From positions 451,366 to 515,365 of the forward strand of contig CAVZCJ010000019.1 in assembly GCA_963773625.1 (NCBI GenBank): 64,000 nucleotides of DNA, given 5' to 3'. The notes beneath the pieces were generated by a model that did no database searches, was not told the DNA's origin, and was given only the letters and a program-made list of their open reading frames with translations. Below, one piece after another: positions 30,782 to 39,473 of this stretch. Both the position numbers and the translations under genes were made by a program. Positions within the stretch are counted from its first letter, which is position 1. Each line of letters begins with the position of its first letter. This DNA is from DATARH01 sp963773625. GTDB lineage: Bacteria; Pseudomonadota; Alphaproteobacteria; ATCC43930; CGMCC-115725.

Positions 30782-31399
30782 ATGGCAGCCTCAACGAGCG
30801 AGCAGGCAGGCGGCGTAAAGCCGGTCGTCGTCAAAAAATACGCCAATCGGCGGCTCTACAACACGGCGACGAGCAGCTATGTGACGCTCGAGGACCTCGC
30901 CAAGATGATCAAGGACGGCGGCGACTTCGTCGTCCACGACGCCAAGACCAGCGAGGACATCACCCGCTCGGTGCTCACCCAGATCATCGTCGAACAGGAA
31001 CAGAAGGGCCAGAATCTGCTGCCGGTCAGCTTCCTGCGCCAGCTGATCAGCCTTTATGGCGACAGCATGCAGTTTCTGGTGCCCGGTTATCTCGAGCAGG
31101 CCATGGTCGCGTTCGCGCGCAACCAGGAGCAGATGCGCAACACGCTGCGCGCGACGTTCGGCATCTTCCCGTTCGGCCAGTTCGAGGAGATGGGCAAGCA
31201 GAACATGGCGCTGTTCCAGCAGGCGCTGAAGATGCTGTCGCCCTATGGCGGAGGCGCTGCCGCGTCCGAGAAGCCGGGTTCCGCCTCGGCCGAGAAGGCA
31301 GCCGAGCCGGCGGCCGAGCCGGACCCGCGTCTGCGGCGGCTGGAATCCCAGCTCGACGCGATGCGCCGCCAGCTCGACGAATTGACCAAAAAATCCTAA
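30782..31399 (+). CDS. phaR: Polyhydroxyalkanoate synthesis repressor PhaR
   Basis: A 205-residue regulator that senses PHB and represses phasin and PHB genes. The N-terminal DNA-binding/dimer domain shows VVVKKYANRRLYNTATSSYVT and the following LEDLAKMIKDG; the PHB accumulation domain contains LLPVSFLRQLISLYGDSMQ and QMRNTLRATFGIFPFG. The Ala/Glu-rich tail ends in a coiled coil (RLESQLDAMRRQLDELTKK). Its stop overlaps that of the convergent PAS-GGDEF-EAL gene by four bases. Confidence 0.95.
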   Translation: MAASTSEQAGGVKPVVVKKYANRRLYNTATSSYVTLEDLAKMIKDGGDFVVHDAKTSEDITRSVLTQIIVEQEQKGQNLLPVSFLRQLISLYGDSMQFLVPGYLEQAMVAFARNQEQMRNTLRATFGIFPFGQFEEMGKQNMALFQQALKMLSPYGGGAAASEKPGSASAEKAAEPAAEPDPRLRRLESQLDAMRRQLDELTKKS

Positions 31400-33072
31400 G
31401 CCGCAGGCTCCGCCGCCAGCCGCCAGGGCGGCTCGGTCGTCGCATAGCCAAAATAATGGCCCTGTAGGAAGTCGACGCCCTCACATCGGAGGATCTCGGC
31501 TTCGCTCGCGGTCTCCACGCCCTCCGCCACCGTACTGAACCCAAAGCCCTTGGCCAAACCGAGCAGGTGGCGAAGGAAGATCTGGTTTTCCGGGCTGCTG
31601 GCAATATTGGAGATGAACGAGCGGTCGATCTTGACCGTATCGACCGCCAGGCTTTGCAGATGTTGCAGCGAGGTGTGGCCGGCGCCGAAATCGTCGAGGG
31701 CGACGCGGCAGCCCGCTTGGCGCAGCGCGGCGACAAAGCGCGCCGATTCCTCGATATCGTAGAGCGCCGCGGTCTCGGTGATCTCGACAATGAGCCGTTC
31801 GGCGAGGCCCGGGTGAGCGCGCAGCTGCGCGGTCAGTGCCCGCAGCCACAGCCGGTCGGCGGCGGTCAAGGCGGAGACATTGAAGCCCAGGGTGATGCCC
31901 GGATGGGCCACCGCCTCGGCGATGACCTTGTCGAGGATGTGGCGGTCGATCAGCCGAATGAAGCCGACCTGTTCGACGTCGCGCACGAAATCGCCGGCGG
32001 GGACCATCCCACCGCCAGCATCGCTAAGCCGCAGCAGACACTCGTGATAGACGATTTCCCCGGTCTGTGCCGCCACGATGGGCTGGAAGGCGAACCGCAC
32101 GCGGTCCTGTCGCAAAGCCACCTGAACCGCGTCGCCCACGGCGGTCGAGCGGCTCTGCCGGCCGAGCTGCTCCTCGTTGGCGCGGTAATGGACAAAGCAG
32201 TCGCGGCCAGCGCGCTCGGCTTCGGCGAGCGCCGCTTCGGCCCGGGTGATCACATCGTAGGACGTGAGGCTTTCCCCCAGCGATACGCCGCCGATCGAGA
32301 CCGTGGCGGAGACGGGGCCGTCGGGGGTAGCGATCGGCGCGGCGCGGACCGCCGTCAAGATTTTGTCCGCGGCGCTCGCCGCGTGCACCGCCGGACAATG
32401 CGCCAGAACCACGCCGAAGCGGTCACTGCCTAGCCGTCCGATACGATCGCTAACGCGCACGCAGGTATCGAGGCGCCTGCCGATTTCGATCAGGACGCCG
32501 TCGGACGCCGCAGCGCCAAGGGAGCTATCAATCGCACTCAGATTGTCGATGCCGACCGCGAGGAACATCGCTTGTCCCGGCGCTCTTCGGTTGTCGGTGA
32601 TCACAAGGTCGACCGCCTCGCGCAGCCTTGAGCGGTTGAAGTGGCCGGTCAGCTCGTCGTAATTGGCCAGGTGCTCGGCGTGGCTCTGTCGCGTCTTGCT
32701 TTCGCCTACAGCACGGATCACGCCAAACATCCGGTGCGGGCGACCGTCTGCGTCGCGCAGCGCCCGCCCGCGCTCATGCACCCAGGCAAATCCGCCCCCC
32801 GCGTCGCGCAGCCGGTATTCGCAATCAAAATCGCGATGTCCATTGAGATGGATCGCCAGCATCGACTGGCGGCGTCCCTGGTCGTCGGGGTGAATATTTT
32901 CCGCGAACAATCGGCCGGTTGTTATACCAACGGTGAATCCCGGTTTGCTCCGACCGAGGCGGCCCGACCACTCGATCGCATCCCGATCGAGCTCCCACGC
33001 ATAGGCCAAGTCGCCGGCGGCATCGAGGGCAGCGGCCAGAAGTTCGACGGAACGCACGCTCTCAGTCGACAT
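31396..33072 (-). CDS. PAS-GGDEF-EAL protein, degenerate cyclase site
   Basis: A 558-residue cyclic-di-GMP protein. An N-terminal PAS-like sensor (WSGRLGRSKPGF, ENIHPDDQGRR) precedes a GGDEF domain (YDELTGHFNRSRLREAVD) whose signature is LGSDRF rather than GGDEF, so it should not make c-di-GMP. The EAL domain has ECLLRL in place of EALLRL but keeps FNVSA, EITETAA, DDFGAGHTSLQHL, VKIDRSF and AEGVET, so phosphodiesterase activity is plausible. No membrane segments are visible. The ATG at 33072 has a GGAG box and was preferred to one 14 codons upstream. Confidence 0.9.
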   Translation of the reverse strand: MSTESVRSVELLAAALDAAGDLAYAWELDRDAIEWSGRLGRSKPGFTVGITTGRLFAENIHPDDQGRRQSMLAIHLNGHRDFDCEYRLRDAGGGFAWVHERGRALRDADGRPHRMFGVIRAVGESKTRQSHAEHLANYDELTGHFNRSRLREAVDLVITDNRRAPGQAMFLAVGIDNLSAIDSSLGAAASDGVLIEIGRRLDTCVRVSDRIGRLGSDRFGVVLAHCPAVHAASAADKILTAVRAAPIATPDGPVSATVSIGGVSLGESLTSYDVITRAEAALAEAERAGRDCFVHYRANEEQLGRQSRSTAVGDAVQVALRQDRVRFAFQPIVAAQTGEIVYHECLLRLSDAGGGMVPAGDFVRDVEQVGFIRLIDRHILDKVIAEAVAHPGITLGFNVSALTAADRLWLRALTAQLRAHPGLAERLIVEITETAALYDIEESARFVAALRQAGCRVALDDFGAGHTSLQHLQSLAVDTVKIDRSFISNIASSPENQIFLRHLLGLAKGFGFSTVAEGVETASEAEILRCEGVDFLQGHYFGYATTEPPWRLAAEPAA

Positions 33073-33177
33073 CGCAACTCCGCCCGCCCCCGATAGGCGC
33101 CGTAAACGGCGCACGGAAGCTACCGTTTCAGCCGTTTATGAAGACTTAAGTGGCGCCGCGGCCACCGGCTGGCGAAG

Positions 33178-33978
33178 TCAGCCGGGCGTGTGCGAATTGA
33201 GGAACGGCAGCACCGCTTGATTGAACTCCCTCACCTGCACTTGCGGAAACCAATGGCCGCCGCGCGGGAATATCTTCACCTCGGCCCCGGGAATGAGGCG
33301 CGCCAATTCCTCGGAAAAATACGCCGGCGTGACGATGTCGTCCTCGGCACCGACGACGAGGGTTGGCGTCTTAATCCGCGACAAGCTGGCGGTGCGGTCG
33401 AACGCGAGGATGGCGTCGATCCGGCTCATCGCGATCTCAAGCTGGGGAAAATGCGCGAGGTTCTGCGCCTCCGTGTGCCGCAGTTTCTCGTTGTTCTTGG
33501 CGATCCACCAACTCGGGTAGAGGAACAGCGTCGTCGCCTGGACATACGAACTGGGGCCGCCGCGCTGCAGAACCTCCTTGCGCAGCGCGTACATGCGCCG
33601 GAAATAGGCGTCGGGCTTAGTCCACGTCGCGGACAAGACAATGCTCGCCAATCGCTTGGGATGCTCGACCGCGAGGGTCTGCGCGATGGCGCCGCCCGTC
33701 GAATGGCCGAGCACATGGGCGCGGTCGATCTCGAGGCGGTCCATCAACGCGATCACGTCGCCAGCCATGCGGTCGACGGTATAGCCGCCGCGGATCGGGT
33801 CGCTTTCGCCAACCCCGCGGCTGTCGTGGGTAATGACCTCGTAGCGCCTGGAAAACGCGGCGACCTGCTCGTGCCAGAACGACGCCAGCCCGCCGAGCCC
33901 CGATATCATTATTACCGGGAAGCCGGCACCGTGACGCTCGTAGTAGAGAGAGCCATCACCGATCGAGATACGGGGCAT
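33178..33978 (-). CDS. Alpha/beta hydrolase
   Basis: A 266-residue alpha/beta-fold hydrolase with the oxyanion loop ISGLGG, the nucleophile elbow VLGHSTGGAIAQ, the acid in VVGAEDDIVTP and the histidine in FPRGGHWFP. It resembles 3-oxoadipate enol-lactonase-like esterases, but no aromatic pathway genes are adjacent. The 273 bases upstream (33979-34251) hold no gene I can support. Confidence 0.88.
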   Translation of the reverse strand: MPRISIGDGSLYYERHGAGFPVIMISGLGGLASFWHEQVAAFSRRYEVITHDSRGVGESDPIRGGYTVDRMAGDVIALMDRLEIDRAHVLGHSTGGAIAQTLAVEHPKRLASIVLSATWTKPDAYFRRMYALRKEVLQRGGPSSYVQATTLFLYPSWWIAKNNEKLRHTEAQNLAHFPQLEIAMSRIDAILAFDRTASLSRIKTPTLVVGAEDDIVTPAYFSEELARLIPGAEVKIFPRGGHWFPQVQVREFNQAVLPFLNSHTPG

Positions 33979-34251
33979 CGGATCGCCAAAATGAAAGGGT
34001 TAGCGTCGGTATCATCGCTGGAGGGAGGCTGTCAAAGGGAACCCGCACGGGGCATGGCCCGTATGCGAGATCGCGTCGGCACCATTTGTCTTTTCCCGTC
34101 GGTCGGACGCGAAAAGAGCGCCGTGTTGCCTCAAATTTGACACAGGCTCACCGTTCAATCCGCCAAAACCAATCGGTTGAACGATCCTGCTTGGTTTAGC
34201 GGAGAACGACCCCGCTGGACCGATCCTTGAACCCAGTCGAGGTGGAGCGAC

Positions 34252-34695
34252 ATGACACGACATGAGGAATCAAGCGCGGTACGCCTTGGGCGCCGCGCCG
34301 CCGCCGCGGTCGATTTGACGCGCCGACCGGCAGGGCGCGCCGCAGGTCGTAGCCAGGATGTCGACCGCCATGTCGGCGCCCGTGTTCGCGAACGCCGGAT
34401 CATGCTTGGCTTCACTCAGCAGCAGCTCGCCGATCTGATTGGCGTTACATATCAGCAGGCTCACAAATACGAGCGCGGCATCAATCGCATCTCGGCCGGT
34501 CGCCTCTACGAGATCGCGCATGTGCTGAGCGTGCCGGTCAATTATTTCTTCGAGGGGCTCGAAAGCGACCCGACTCGCTCCGTCAGCCCTCGCGAGCGCA
34601 TGTGCCTGGAGCTCGCGCGCAACTTCGCGCAAATTCCGAACGAGCGCTATCAGGAAGCACTAAGTCAGCTGGCTCGGGTGCTGGCGGCCGAATAA
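34252..34695 (+). CDS. XRE family transcriptional regulator, copy 1
   Basis: A 147-residue regulator with an extended basic N-terminus and a helix-turn-helix at residues 40-100: VDRHVGARVRERRIMLGF, TQQQLADLIGVTYQQAHKYE, RISAGRLYEIAHVLSVPVNY. The C-terminus (RMCLELARNFAQIP) is a short helical extension. This is the VxHVGxRxRxRR...FF subfamily common in alphaproteobacteria. A paralogue sits 0.8 kb away beyond the PagL gene. A GGAG box precedes the ATG. Confidence 0.88.
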   Translation: MTRHEESSAVRLGRRAAAAVDLTRRPAGRAAGRSQDVDRHVGARVRERRIMLGFTQQQLADLIGVTYQQAHKYERGINRISAGRLYEIAHVLSVPVNYFFEGLESDPTRSVSPRERMCLELARNFAQIPNERYQEALSQLARVLAAE

Positions 34696-34702
34696 CCGTC
34701 CC

Positions 34703-35335
34703 TCAGAACCGGAACCCGATCCGCGCGCCAAGGTCGTTGATGCTCTGGTTCTCCTTAGCCAATCCGCCATTGGAAATGTGGTCGAAATAGGCTGAAATCT
34801 CCCAGGTCGGGTTGATCTGGTAGCCGAGTTCGAACGCCTCGCGGAACAGGATGTGCGAGCCGAGCGCTTTGTGGGTCGCATTGCCGTTGTGGATCTGGCC
34901 GTCGTTGCCCCCCGGGCCGAAGAAGAAGCTGAAATTGATGCCGTCGCCAGGGTTGATCACGTTCTGGAAGAGCATCCACGACCACGTCGCGCCGGCGTAA
35001 AACTGGTCCGTGTTGCCATCGGTATTGATTGACGCGCCGATCGTCGGGCGCGGCTGCAAAGCCCACCACAACCAGTTCGAGCCCGGAACGCTGGCCACCA
35101 TGTCGTTGGTGACAGGCGAGGCGAAGATGACTTCGGGATTGATGTCGGCGCCGCTTTCACGGCCCCCAACAAACGTCGGATCGTGAGCCCAAATCCCGAG
35201 TTTCAGCTCACCATAGGTGATGTTCTGAGCTCGCGACGCCGCAGGGTAGAGAGCGATGAGTATCACCGCGAACGCGAGAACCCATTCGCGGCACGCCCAC
35301 CTAGGCCGCTTCGCACACCAACGGCATACGTTCAT
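34703..35335 (-). CDS. Lipid A 3-O-deacylase (PagL-like) outer-membrane protein
   Basis: A 210-residue outer-membrane beta-barrel with signal peptide (WVLAFAVILIALYPAASRA cut before QN). The C-terminal segment YFDHISNGGLAKENQSIND carries the His-x-Ser pair and the downstream Glu of the PagL catalytic triad, and the protein ends in Phe (ARIGFRF), as barrel proteins do. PagL removes the 3-linked acyl chain of lipid A. The start at 35335 was chosen for its signal peptide and GAGG box. It is bracketed by two XRE regulators. Confidence 0.85.
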   Translation of the reverse strand: MNVCRWCAKRPRWACREWVLAFAVILIALYPAASRAQNITYGELKLGIWAHDPTFVGGRESGADINPEVIFASPVTNDMVASVPGSNWLWWALQPRPTIGASINTDGNTDQFYAGATWSWMLFQNVINPGDGINFSFFFGPGGNDGQIHNGNATHKALGSHILFREAFELGYQINPTWEISAYFDHISNGGLAKENQSINDLGARIGFRF

Positions 35336-35460
35336 CCAGCCCCCCTCGCCCAACGGCTGGGATAAAATACCGACAAATGCGAAGCTGCCAAACGATTTGA
35401 CGTCTGCCGCGGCGTCACGATCAAACTGTTGCAAGAACGCAACAGCGTTTTGCAGCCGAA

Positions 35461-35901
35461 TTACTGGGAGTTCCCGCCGGGCTTCGCGATCGACTTTACC
35501 ATCGCTAGGAATTGGGCGCGCATCTGGGAATCGGGAATCGCGTAGTAAAGCCGGATCAGCTCGATCGTTTCCGGCCGCTCAAGGTATTCGCGCCATTCGC
35601 GCTCGGCGGCCGTCGGCTTAGCGTCGTCGGTCGGTAGATCGCCGAAGAAGAACGAGATCGGCACCTGTAAAATCTCCGCCATCGCGGCAAGGCGCGACGC
35701 GCTGACCCGATTGGCGCCACCCTCGTATTTCTGCACCTGCTGGAATGTCAGCCCAAGCGCATTCGCCAGTGTTTCCTGGTTCATACCCAGCAGCAGACGC
35801 CGCATGCGGACGCGCTTACCGACATGGACATCGATAGGGTTGGGTATGCCGGTCCCTCGCCCGTACCGGGGCGGCTCGCCGGCTGTCTTCGATTTTGCCA
35901 A
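35461..35901 (-). CDS. XRE family transcriptional regulator, copy 2
   Basis: A 146-residue regulator with helix-turn-helix IDVHVGKRVRMRRLLLGM, NQETLANALGLTFQQVQKYE and RVSASRLAAMAEILQVPISF, clearly paralogous to the regulator at 34252-34695. The C-terminal helical part differs (IELIRLYYAIPDSQMRAQFL). It starts with TTG behind a strong GAGGGGAAG ribosome site. It lies upstream of, and on the same strand as, the PagL-like gene, so it is a candidate regulator of lipid A modification. Confidence 0.88.
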   Translation of the reverse strand: MAKSKTAGEPPRYGRGTGIPNPIDVHVGKRVRMRRLLLGMNQETLANALGLTFQQVQKYEGGANRVSASRLAAMAEILQVPISFFFGDLPTDDAKPTAAEREWREYLERPETIELIRLYYAIPDSQMRAQFLAMVKSIAKPGGNSQ

Positions 35902-36010
35902 AAGTGCTTCCCCTCATTGGCGGAAAGGCGCGCACCTACACTGATTTGTCACACGCGACAAGCGCGATTCCGAGATAAGCCTAGGATATGCTAGCGTTTG
36001 CTTAGTTTGC

Positions 36011-36247
36011 CTATTTGTCCTCGCGCGGCGGTTCGTCGTAGCCGCGCCGGTTGCTGATGAAGACAAGGCTCATCAGTCCGATCCCCAAGGCCAGCGTGAC
36101 CAAAACACCCAGTGCCAGCGCGATCCAGCCGTTGAGATCGATCCCGACATCGCCGATGTCGCGCCAATTGACGACAGCGATCGCGGCGACGGCTGCGACA
36201 AAGAGCGCGACACCGCCAACGGCAAGCCAGCTCGAGGCTTTATTCAT
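36011..36247 (-). CDS. Small two-helix membrane protein
   Basis: A 78-residue protein with two hydrophobic helices (WLAVGGVALFVAAVAAIAVV and IALALGVLVTLALGIGLMSL) separated by a short acidic loop, and a charged C-terminus (RRGYDEPPREDK). No family is recognised. Confidence 0.65.
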   Translation of the reverse strand: MNKASSWLAVGGVALFVAAVAAIAVVNWRDIGDVGIDLNGWIALALGVLVTLALGIGLMSLVFISNRRGYDEPPREDK

Positions 36248-36366
36248 CGTGCCTCCGCTTCTCGATAAGCGCCGGCGGACCAGTGCGTTCCTGGCTAATC
36301 GCCCTTACGCCGAGCCGGTCGACATGGCAAAGTGCGGCAAATCGCGCTCAGCCCAGGGAGACATCG

Positions 36367-37662
36367 ATGCCGACCGAAAGCAAGCATCCGGAAACCATCG
36401 TGCTGCATGCCGGCTACCGCAGCGATCCGACGACCAACGCCGTCGCCGTGCCGATCTACCAGACCACAAGCTACCAGTTCAACAGCACCGAGCACGCGTC
36501 CAACCTATTCGGGCTCAAGGAACTGGGCAACATCTACACCCGGATCATGAGCCCGACGAGCGACGTGCTGGAGCAGCGCGTCGCGCAGCTCGAAGGCGGC
36601 GTAGCGGCGTTGGCGGTGTCGTCCGGCCAGGCTGCCTCTATGTTCGCGGTCAACAACATCACCCAGGCGGGCGACAATTTCGTCAGCTCGACCGATCTCT
36701 ACGGCGGCACCTGGAACCTGTTTCTACACACGATGCAGCGGACGATGGGGATCGAGGTACGCTTCGTCGACCCCTCCGACCCGGAGAATTTCCGCCGCGC
36801 GACCGACGCCAAGACCCGCTGCTACTACGCCGAGACGCTGCCCAACCCTAAGCTCGAAGTGTTCCCGATCGCCCAGGTCGCCAAGATCGGGCGCGAGCTC
36901 GGCGTACCGCTGATCATGGACAACACGTCCGCGCCGGTGATCTGCCGGCCGCTCGATCACGGCGCCGCGGTGGTGATGCACTCGACCACGAAATATATCG
37001 GCGGGCACGGCACCTCGATCGGCGGCATCATCGTCGACGGCGGCAATTTTGACTGGGAAAAGCACGCCGACCGCTTCCCGCTGCTGAACCAGCCTGACCC
37101 GGCCTATCACGGCGCGGTGTGGACCCAGGCGGTGAAGCCGATGGGGCCGATCGCCTACATCATCAAGGCGCGGGTGACCCTGTTGCGCGACATCGGCGCG
37201 GCGGCGAGCCCGTTCAACAGTTTCCTGCACATCCAAGGACTCGAGACTCTGCCGCTGCGGATGCGGGTGCAATGCGCCAACGCCAACGCCGTGGCGCGCC
37301 ACCTCAAAGAGCATGCGAAAGTCAGCAAGGTCATCCACCCAAGTCTGATGACTGGCGAGGCCAGGCGCCGCGCTGACGCCCATCTCAAAGGTGGCTATGG
37401 CGCGCTTTTGGGTTTCGAGCTGAAAGGCGGGATGGAGGCCGGGCGGCGGTTCATCGACAACCTCAAGATGTTTTACCACGTCGCCAATATCGGCGACGCG
37501 CGGAGCCTGGCGATCCATCCCGCCTCGACGACGCACTCGCAGCTCACCCCCGAGGAGCAGCTGCAAACCGGCGTCACCGACGGTTACGTCCGGCTATCGA
37601 TTGGACTCGAGCACGAGGAAGATATCCTCGCCGATCTTGATCAGGCGCTCGCCGCGGCGTGA
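36367..37662 (+). CDS. O-acetylhomoserine sulfhydrylase-type Cys/Met-metabolism PLP enzyme
   Basis: A 431-residue PLP enzyme of the gamma-family. Landmarks are HAGYRSDPTTNAVAVPIYQT, YTRIMSPTSDVLEQRVAQLE, SSGQAASMFAV, the PLP-contact MDNTSAPVICRPLDHGA, the Schiff-base lysine in VMHSTTKYIGGHGTSIGG, and IHPASTTHSQLTPEEQ. The length and IGGHGTSIGG favour O-acetylhomoserine (thiol)lyase (MetY-type) over cystathionine enzymes. The ATG at 36367 follows AGGGAGA. The downstream gene starts within its stop (GTGA). Confidence 0.92.
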   Translation: MPTESKHPETIVLHAGYRSDPTTNAVAVPIYQTTSYQFNSTEHASNLFGLKELGNIYTRIMSPTSDVLEQRVAQLEGGVAALAVSSGQAASMFAVNNITQAGDNFVSSTDLYGGTWNLFLHTMQRTMGIEVRFVDPSDPENFRRATDAKTRCYYAETLPNPKLEVFPIAQVAKIGRELGVPLIMDNTSAPVICRPLDHGAAVVMHSTTKYIGGHGTSIGGIIVDGGNFDWEKHADRFPLLNQPDPAYHGAVWTQAVKPMGPIAYIIKARVTLLRDIGAAASPFNSFLHIQGLETLPLRMRVQCANANAVARHLKEHAKVSKVIHPSLMTGEARRRADAHLKGGYGALLGFELKGGMEAGRRFIDNLKMFYHVANIGDARSLAIHPASTTHSQLTPEEQLQTGVTDGYVRLSIGLEHEEDILADLDQALAAA

Positions 37663-38564
37663 AGCTGGAACGCGGCGAGGCGCGGCTCGAAACCGCTTGG
37701 CCGATCGATCTTGGGCTGACGGTCGCCAGTCACGGCTGGGTACACCTCGAGCCTTGGCGGTGGGATGCCGCGACCGGCACGCTCAGCCATACCGAGCGCA
37801 TCGGCGACCGCATCGGGACGATCGCCATGCGCCAGAACGACCCGACGACGCTCGCCGTCGCCTGGGACGGGTTTGCCGCCTCGGCGCAGAGCGAAATTCT
37901 GACCCGGGCGGCGCGCTGGGTCTCGGCCGACTGGAACCCGAATCCCGCGATCTCCGCGCTCGGCGCCGGTTTCGCGGACGAGGCCGCGCTGATCGCGCGC
38001 GGCGGCGGGCGACTGCTGCGGGGGTCGACATTCTACGAGGACTTCATCAAGACGGTGCTGACGGTCAATACAAGCTGGTCCGGCACCTGCCGGATGACGG
38101 CGGCGTTGGTCGCCGAACCCGGCGGCGGCGCATTTCCATCGCCGGAGATGCTGATCGACTACGGCGAGGAGCGCCTGCGCGGTGTCGCCAAGTTGGGCTT
38201 TCGCGCGCCGGTCGTGGCGTCGGCGACCCGGCGGATGCTCGATGACGGCACGTTGGACGCCGCAGGTCACGGTCGTGAGAAGCGCCTCGACCACGACTAT
38301 CTCCTCGGCCTTAAAGGCATCGGCCCTTACGCGGCGGCGCATTGCCGGATGCTCCTGCAGGATTTCAGCCGCATCCCGGTCAACTCGGTCGTCGTCGCGC
38401 ATCTGCGCGAGCGCCACGACACCGATCCGGCTACGTTCATCGCCGCCCGCGCCGAATGCGGCGCCTATCTTGGACTTGGCTACCGCCTGATGCGGTTGAG
38501 GGAGAAATTCCAGGTCGCCGACGTCGAAATCAGCCCACCGGCAGTTCCGGAATCCGCCTACTGA
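37659..38564 (+). CDS. HhH-GPD-type DNA glycosylase-like protein without the catalytic Asp
   Basis: A 301-residue protein whose C-terminal half has the helix-hairpin-helix motif LLGLKGIGPYAAAHCRMLLQ, as in AlkA/endonuclease III-like glycosylases. Where relatives have a catalytic aspartate (IPTDSET-type), this protein reads IPVNSVVVAHL, with Asn instead. The N-terminal half includes FYEDFIKTVLTVNTSW, typical of a plant/bacterial AlkA-like subgroup. It may bind rather than cleave damaged DNA. The GTG start overlaps the upstream stop, and a 3-methyladenine glycosylase I-like gene follows after 12 bases. Confidence 0.75.
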   Translation: MKLERGEARLETAWPIDLGLTVASHGWVHLEPWRWDAATGTLSHTERIGDRIGTIAMRQNDPTTLAVAWDGFAASAQSEILTRAARWVSADWNPNPAISALGAGFADEAALIARGGGRLLRGSTFYEDFIKTVLTVNTSWSGTCRMTAALVAEPGGGAFPSPEMLIDYGEERLRGVAKLGFRAPVVASATRRMLDDGTLDAAGHGREKRLDHDYLLGLKGIGPYAAAHCRMLLQDFSRIPVNSVVVAHLRERHDTDPATFIAARAECGAYLGLGYRLMRLREKFQVADVEISPPAVPESAY

Positions 38565-38576
38565 GGGGGGCAAAGG

Positions 38577-39248
38577 ATGCCTGTCACGCCGTTCGCCACC
38601 ATTCTCGACACCGCGCGTCAGCGTCATGGCGCTGCCGCGCTCGAGTCGCGGTTACCGCAGCCGAAATCCGCCTCCGAACTCGCCGCCATTCCCGATGACC
38701 GCTACCTGTCGCAGATGTCGCTGCGGATATTTCGCGCCGGGCTGAAGCACAGTGTCGTCGACGCAAAATGGCCAGCGTTCGAGGAGGTGTTCCATGGCTT
38801 TGATCCACGCCGGGTACGGGCGATGTCGGACGAGGCGATGGAAAAACTGCTCGGAGACGCGCGACTGATCCGGCATTGGGGCAAGCTGAAAGCGGTGCGC
38901 GACAACGCCGCGGCGACGCTGGGCATCGGTGAGGAGTTCGGCAGCTTCGGCCGTTGGCTCGCGACCTGGCCTGGCAACAATATCGCCGGGTTGTGGGACG
39001 AGCTGGGTGCGCGCTGTAGTCAGATGGGAGGCAATTCCGGCCCAATGTTCCTGCGTATGGTTGGCAAAGACACCTTCGTGCTGTCGCCTTCGGTCATCGC
39101 CGGGTTGAAGCGCTGGGCGGAGATGCCGCCGCCGAAGAACCGCAAGGATCGCGCCGCGGCTCAGGCCTGCTTCAACGCCTGGACGACCGAGACGGGACGG
39201 CCCTTGTCGCAGCTGAGCATGATCCTCGCGTTGTCGGTCGACGAATGA
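38577..39248 (+). CDS. DNA-3-methyladenine glycosylase I-like protein
   Basis: A 223-residue Tag-like protein. The family region MSLRIFRAGLKHSVVDAKWPAFEEVF and the helical core RHWGKLKAVRDNAAA are present, followed by AGLWDELGARCSQMGG. Tag-type enzymes remove 3-methyladenine from DNA. The zinc-binding Cys/His residues of E. coli Tag are not evident, as in other divergent members. Co-located with the HhH-type gene, it suggests a small alkylation-repair module. Confidence 0.82.
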   Translation: MPVTPFATILDTARQRHGAAALESRLPQPKSASELAAIPDDRYLSQMSLRIFRAGLKHSVVDAKWPAFEEVFHGFDPRRVRAMSDEAMEKLLGDARLIRHWGKLKAVRDNAAATLGIGEEFGSFGRWLATWPGNNIAGLWDELGARCSQMGGNSGPMFLRMVGKDTFVLSPSVIAGLKRWAEMPPPKNRKDRAAAQACFNAWTTETGRPLSQLSMILALSVDE

Positions 39249-39252
39249 GGCG

Positions 39253-39462
39253 TTAGGTGCCCGCGGCTTCCTTCGCCGCCGCAATGGCCATATCGCGCAC
39301 GCGCTGGGCCGATATCAAGCCGCGCTTGAAGCGGACAACCGCCTCCCGGTCCGGTTCGCCGGCCGCGACGGCCTCGGCAAAGACCTTGAACAGGTCCGTG
39401 ACCCGGTCGGCATAAGCGGCGGCGATGATCCGCGTATCCTCGGGCAACCCGTCGTCGGCCAT
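39253..39462 (-). CDS. Small helical protein of unknown function
   Basis: A 69-residue, probably all-helical cytosolic protein (MADDGLPEDTRIIAAAYADR to the Ala/Lys-rich end). It lies directly downstream of the enolase-superfamily gene, 11 bases away and on the same strand, with an AGGAG box. I recognise no family. Confidence 0.55.
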   Translation of the reverse strand: MADDGLPEDTRIIAAAYADRVTDLFKVFAEAVAAGEPDREAVVRFKRGLISAQRVRDMAIAAAKEAAGT

Positions 39463-39473
39463 GGCACTTCTCC

